Assembly (NCBI GenBank): GCA_929200175.1
Contig: CAKMYR010000050.1
Location: 1-8,417, forward strand
Origin: an uncultured Gammaproteobacteria bacterium
GTDB taxonomy: Bacteria; Pseudomonadota; Gammaproteobacteria; PS1; Pseudothioglobaceae
DNA length: 8,417 nt
Direction: 5' to 3'
Shown here: positions 5,931 to 8,417 of the stretch, piece after piece
Numbering within the stretch: the first letter of the stretch is position 1
Layout of the letters: each line of letters starts with the position of its first letter
Translations under genes and position numbers: made by a program
The notes under the pieces: model-generated
Database searches by the model: none
Seen by the model: only the letters and a program-made list of their open reading frames with translations
What the model was told of the DNA's origin: nothing

Positions 5931-6548
5931 ATGAAAATTAAAATTTGCGGATTAACCGATGCGCAAAATGCAAAACAAATAGCGCTGCTGGGAATAGATG
6001 CTATAGGACTTGTATTTTATAAAAAATCACCACGCTTTGTTAATATAAATACTGCGATTGATATTGTAAATGCACTGCCGCCATTTGTTAATAGAGTGGG
6101 GTTGTTTGTCAATGCTGATTATAATTTTGTTGATAAAGTATTATCATCAGTTGCTATAGATACCTTACAATTTCACGGCCATGAATCAATAAATGAATGT
6201 TTGCAATACGGCCTACCATTTATTAAAGCCATTCATATTACTAAAGAGACAAACATAAAAAGCATAGCAGATGAATATAGTAAAGCTAAAGGATTGTTAC
6301 TTGATACTTTTAATAAAGATTTATATGGCGGCACTGGAAAGACTTTTGATTGGTCTTTAGCTAAAGCTGATTCTAATTTACCTATAATTTTAGCTGGCGG
6401 TATTAGTTCTGAAAATGTTAAACAAGCAACTAAAATAGTAAATCCATATGCAATAGATGTCTCTAGTTCTGTAGAGATAAAAAAAGGAATTAAAGATATT
6501 GAAAAAACTAAAAAGTTACTACTAAACTGCGGCAAATTAAATATATAA
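5931..6548 (+). CDS. trpF: Phosphoribosylanthranilate isomerase TrpF
   Basis: TrpF catalyses the third dedicated step of tryptophan synthesis, the Amadori rearrangement of N-(5'-phosphoribosyl)anthranilate to CdRP, as a soluble (beta/alpha)8 barrel. The 205-residue length is typical for the monofunctional enzyme. Motifs run in order: KICGLTD with the general base Cys6, GLVFYKKSPR (26-35), VGLFVN (56-61), LQFHG (79-83), GLLLDT with the general acid Asp125, YGGTGKTFDW (132-141), ILAGGISSENV (153-163) and AIDVSSSVE (174-182). In the last motif many homologues have SGVE; Ser180 replaces that glycine in a phosphate-binding loop, while all catalytic residues are present. No Shine-Dalgarno site precedes the ATG. 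trpB follows after 8 bases, so the two are almost certainly cotranscribed. Confidence 0.97.
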   Translation: MKIKICGLTDAQNAKQIALLGIDAIGLVFYKKSPRFVNINTAIDIVNALPPFVNRVGLFVNADYNFVDKVLSSVAIDTLQFHGHESINECLQYGLPFIKAIHITKETNIKSIADEYSKAKGLLLDTFNKDLYGGTGKTFDWSLAKADSNLPIILAGGISSENVKQATKIVNPYAIDVSSSVEIKKGIKDIEKTKKLLLNCGKLNI

Positions 6549-6556
6549 TCTAACAT

Positions 6557-7759
6557 ATGAAATACAACTTACCAGATGAAAAAGGACATTTCGACCAATA
6601 TGGTGGAGTTTTTGTTGCTGAAACATTAATTGCTGCTATTACTGAATTAAAACAGTCTTACGAAAAATATAAAAATGATGCTGATTTTTTGTCTGAATAT
6701 GAATACGAACTTAAAAACTATACAGGCAGACCGACCCCTCTTTATCATGCTAAAAATTTAAGCAAAGAAGCTAACGGCGCCCAAATCTATCTAAAACGTG
6801 AGGATTTAAATCATACTGGAGCCCATAAAATAAACAATGCTATAGGTCAAGCCTTGTTAGCTAAACACATGGGCAAAACTCGCATTATTGCAGAAACAGG
6901 GGCTGGGCAACATGGAGTAGCAACAGCTACTGTAGCTGCTAAACTTAAAATAGAATGTGTAATTTATATGGGCGAGACTGATATTGCACGCCAAGCACTT
7001 AATGTCTATAGAATGAAGCTTTTAGGCGCAACTGTTATTTCTGTTACTTCTGGCTCAAAAACTCTAAAAGATGCATTAAATGAAGCAATGCGTGATTGGG
7101 TAACTAATATTGATAATACTTTTTACATAATAGGAACTGTGGCTGGACCTCACCCTTATCCTATGATGGTGCGTGATTTTCAAAGCGTTATAGGAAAAGA
7201 AACAAAATCTCAATTTGACAACCAAGTTGGTGGGCTACCTGATGCGCTGGTCGCTTGTGTTGGTGGCGGCTCAAACGCAATAGGTCTATTTTATCCATTT
7301 ATTGATGATAAATCTGTAGCTTTTTATGGAGTTGAGGCTGGTGGATATGGCATAGAAAAAGGCGGGATGCAGCATTCAGCATCTTTATGTGCTGGCAATG
7401 TAGGCGTCTTACACGGCAACCGCACTTATTTATTAGAAAATGAAGACGGACAAATACTTGAAGGTCATTCAGTCTCAGCTGGTTTAGACTATCCAGGAGT
7501 AGGTCCAGAACATGCATATTTAAAAGATTCTGGCAGAGCAAAATATTTCTCAATTAATGATGATGAAGCAGTAGCTGCTTTTCATTTATTAAATAGAACT
7601 GAAGGAATATTGCCGGCTTTAGAGTCTTCCCATGCTATCGCCTATGGAGTTAAACTTGCAAAAAAATTAGGTAAAAACAAAAATATTGTTATCAACTTAT
7701 CAGGCAGAGGAGATAAAGACATTCATACCATTGCTAGTATTGATAAAATGAAAGTTTAA
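6557..7759 (+). CDS. trpB: Tryptophan synthase beta chain TrpB
   Basis: TrpB is the PLP enzyme that condenses indole with serine to give tryptophan; in the usual alpha2-beta2 complex it receives indole from TrpA through a tunnel. At 400 residues it is full length. The PLP lysine is Lys91 in HTGAHKINNA, and Glu113 in AETGAGQHGVAT matches the catalytic glutamate (E. coli Glu109). GGGSNAIG near residue 235 binds the PLP phosphate, and SGRGDKD lies at the C-terminus. Sequence style is that of TrpB1, the form that partners TrpA, rather than the stand-alone TrpB2. The gene follows trpF by 8 bases. Downstream there is no trpA: 87 bases on, a gene on the opposite strand ends, so the alpha subunit must be encoded elsewhere. 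Confidence 0.98.
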   Translation: MKYNLPDEKGHFDQYGGVFVAETLIAAITELKQSYEKYKNDADFLSEYEYELKNYTGRPTPLYHAKNLSKEANGAQIYLKREDLNHTGAHKINNAIGQALLAKHMGKTRIIAETGAGQHGVATATVAAKLKIECVIYMGETDIARQALNVYRMKLLGATVISVTSGSKTLKDALNEAMRDWVTNIDNTFYIIGTVAGPHPYPMMVRDFQSVIGKETKSQFDNQVGGLPDALVACVGGGSNAIGLFYPFIDDKSVAFYGVEAGGYGIEKGGMQHSASLCAGNVGVLHGNRTYLLENEDGQILEGHSVSAGLDYPGVGPEHAYLKDSGRAKYFSINDDEAVAAFHLLNRTEGILPALESSHAIAYGVKLAKKLGKNKNIVINLSGRGDKDIHTIASIDKMKV

Positions 7760-7793
7760 TCCTAAACTTAAAAGATTTAATGATTTGAAATAC

Positions 7794-7813
7794 AATAAAA
7801 ACTTGCGTTTATT
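7794..7813 (-). terminator. Weak hairpin between convergent trpB and lptA
   Basis: AATAAAAAC (7794-7802) pairs with GTTTATT (7807-7813) apart from a two-base bulge, with a 4-base loop that reads GCAA on the minus strand. In the lptA direction the 3' arm is GTTTTTATT, so a T-rich tail is part of the structure. The stem is short and poor in G-C pairs. It lies about 35 bases past the lptA stop and 35 past the trpB stop, where a shared terminator would be expected, but the signal is weak. Confidence 0.25.
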
Positions 7814-7846
7814 CTTCTGAAAACTTAATTTCTGATAGCTTTATAA

Positions 7847-8326
7847 TCAAGGCTGATTAATTTTAATTACTGCTTTTTCTTGATTTAATTTTCTAATAGA
7901 AGCTAGGTCATTTTTAATATCATATTCAATAATATCACCACTTATATAATTATCTTGTTTTGATAAATTTGCTTTACCCTTCATGCTGACAAATTGTTTT
8001 TTTATTAAATATACTATTTCTAGTGCCTGGGCTTTAATTGGATTATTTTTATTGTTTTGTTGATAGCTTGCTGGCTTATTTTTATTACCAATAGCGGTAA
8101 TTTTTGCAAGCTCTTTTTGGATAAAGATTAATTTTATCTCATCAGCTTTAAAAACTTGACTATTATCTACTATTATTTGAGCATCGCCTATATATGTATT
8201 TATTCCTTTTTTTTGATCAATAAAAACTTTATCTGCGCTTATATTAATAGAAGAATTATCATTATTTTTAGCTTGTAGGGTAAAACTAAGTACTCCTAAT
8301 AGCAAAACTAAAACAAAACTATTCAT
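7847..8326 (-). CDS. lptA: LPS transport periplasmic protein LptA
   Basis: LptA forms the periplasmic bridge that carries lipopolysaccharide from the inner-membrane LptBFGC complex to LptDE in the outer membrane. The 159-residue product opens with a hydrophobic signal sequence (residues 4-18) and probable cleavage after LQA at 19; the n-region lacks a positive charge, which is unusual. The rest is an OstA/LptA beta-jellyroll repeat: INISADKVFID (27-37), TYIGDAQI (44-51), FKADEIKLIF (59-68), ITAIGNKNKPASY (76-88), AQALEIVY (99-106), VSMKGKANLSK (113-123) and ISGDIIEYD (128-136). It is somewhat shorter than E. coli LptA (185). The start is fixed by an in-frame TAA 12 bases upstream and purine runs at 8330-8337 and 8339-8345. 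The ATG overlaps the lptC end by 8 bases. lptB, the common next gene, is absent downstream. Confidence 0.9.
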   Translation of the reverse strand: MNSFVLVLLLGVLSFTLQAKNNDNSSINISADKVFIDQKKGINTYIGDAQIIVDNSQVFKADEIKLIFIQKELAKITAIGNKNKPASYQQNNKNNPIKAQALEIVYLIKKQFVSMKGKANLSKQDNYISGDIIEYDIKNDLASIRKLNQEKAVIKINQP

Positions 8327-8417
8327 AAACCCCCTTTACCCCTCCAGTTAAATTTAATTTTTTATTTTTAAGATTAAAATTCATTCCTTTTGAACTAATT
8401 TTAATTTCCTTAGATTG
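8319..8417 (-). CDS. lptC: LPS export protein LptC, C-terminal fragment (cut by window edge)
   Basis: The minus strand enters the window in an open frame of 32 codons ending at TAG (8321-8319). The visible residues include ISSKGMNFNLKNKKLNLTGG and end VKGVYE, which fits the C-terminal beta strands of LptC, where a G-x-V-x-G-x-Y/(F)E type ending is common. LptC is the single-span inner-membrane protein that passes LPS from LptBFG to LptA. The identification rests largely on position: lptC normally lies directly before lptA, and here the two overlap by 8 bases, as expected for an operon. The N-terminal membrane anchor lies outside the window. Confidence 0.8.
   Translation of the reverse strand, partial: QSKEIKISSKGMNFNLKNKKLNLTGGVKGVYE

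Noticed and set aside
6233..6556. 107-codon minus-strand frame opposite trpF
   Set aside because: trpF is certain on the other strand; the shadow has no recognisable motif or ribosome-binding site.
7844..7859. TAATCA/TGATTA stem over the lptA stop codon
   Set aside because: Six AT-rich pairs with no T tract following; expected by chance in this composition.
1..8417. CRISPR arrays, tRNA or rRNA genes, riboswitches
   Set aside because: No regularly spaced repeats, cloverleaf ends or conserved RNA cores were seen in the intergenic regions.

Overview
The window reads as chromosomal DNA from an AT-rich Gram-negative proteobacterium, most likely a gammaproteobacterium. The evidence is the lptC-lptA pair (LPS export), a separate trpF followed by trpB, a yaaA/UPF0246 gene, and a comF gene. 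The low GC content, many TRAP-type genes and decayed insertion sequences would fit the SUP05/Thioglobus sulfur-oxidiser group and its symbiotic relatives. That placement is an inference from general character and has not been tested by any search.

Left part (1-4417). A complete TRAP transporter operon lies on the minus strand in the order dctP (periplasmic solute-binding protein), dctQ (small membrane subunit), dctM (large permease). The genes are tightly coupled: dctP and dctQ share one base (TAATG) and dctQ and dctM share four (ATGA). The 5' end of dctQ holds a perfect 15-bp inverted repeat followed directly by six Ts on the coding strand. This is the form of an intrinsic terminator or attenuator, but inside a reading frame. 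It could explain how more DctP than DctQM is made from one message. Upstream of dctP lies a heavily decayed transposase of the IS1595/ISXO2 type, and downstream of dctM is a gene-free stretch with a possible IS30-like scrap. The operon therefore sits between remains of mobile DNA.

Middle and right part (4418-7759, plus strand). yaaA (peroxide-stress protein) overlaps comF (phosphoribosyltransferase-like competence protein) by 22 bases. After a 95-base AT-only gap come trpF and trpB, separated by 8 bases. trpB is followed by a gene pointing the other way, so trpA is not in its usual downstream place.

Right edge (7847-8417, minus strand). lptA is complete and overlaps by 8 bases the last 32 codons of lptC, which enters from beyond the window. 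The usual next gene, lptB, is not downstream of lptA; the strand ends convergently against trpB.

The TRAP operon looks less AT-rich than the yaaA-trpB block, and dctP has a clear Shine-Dalgarno site whereas yaaA, trpF and trpB do not. With the flanking transposase remains this suggests, but does not prove, that the operon was acquired. I did not find a wholly unknown multi-gene system; the intragenic terminator-like hairpin in dctQ is the strongest unexpected signal.
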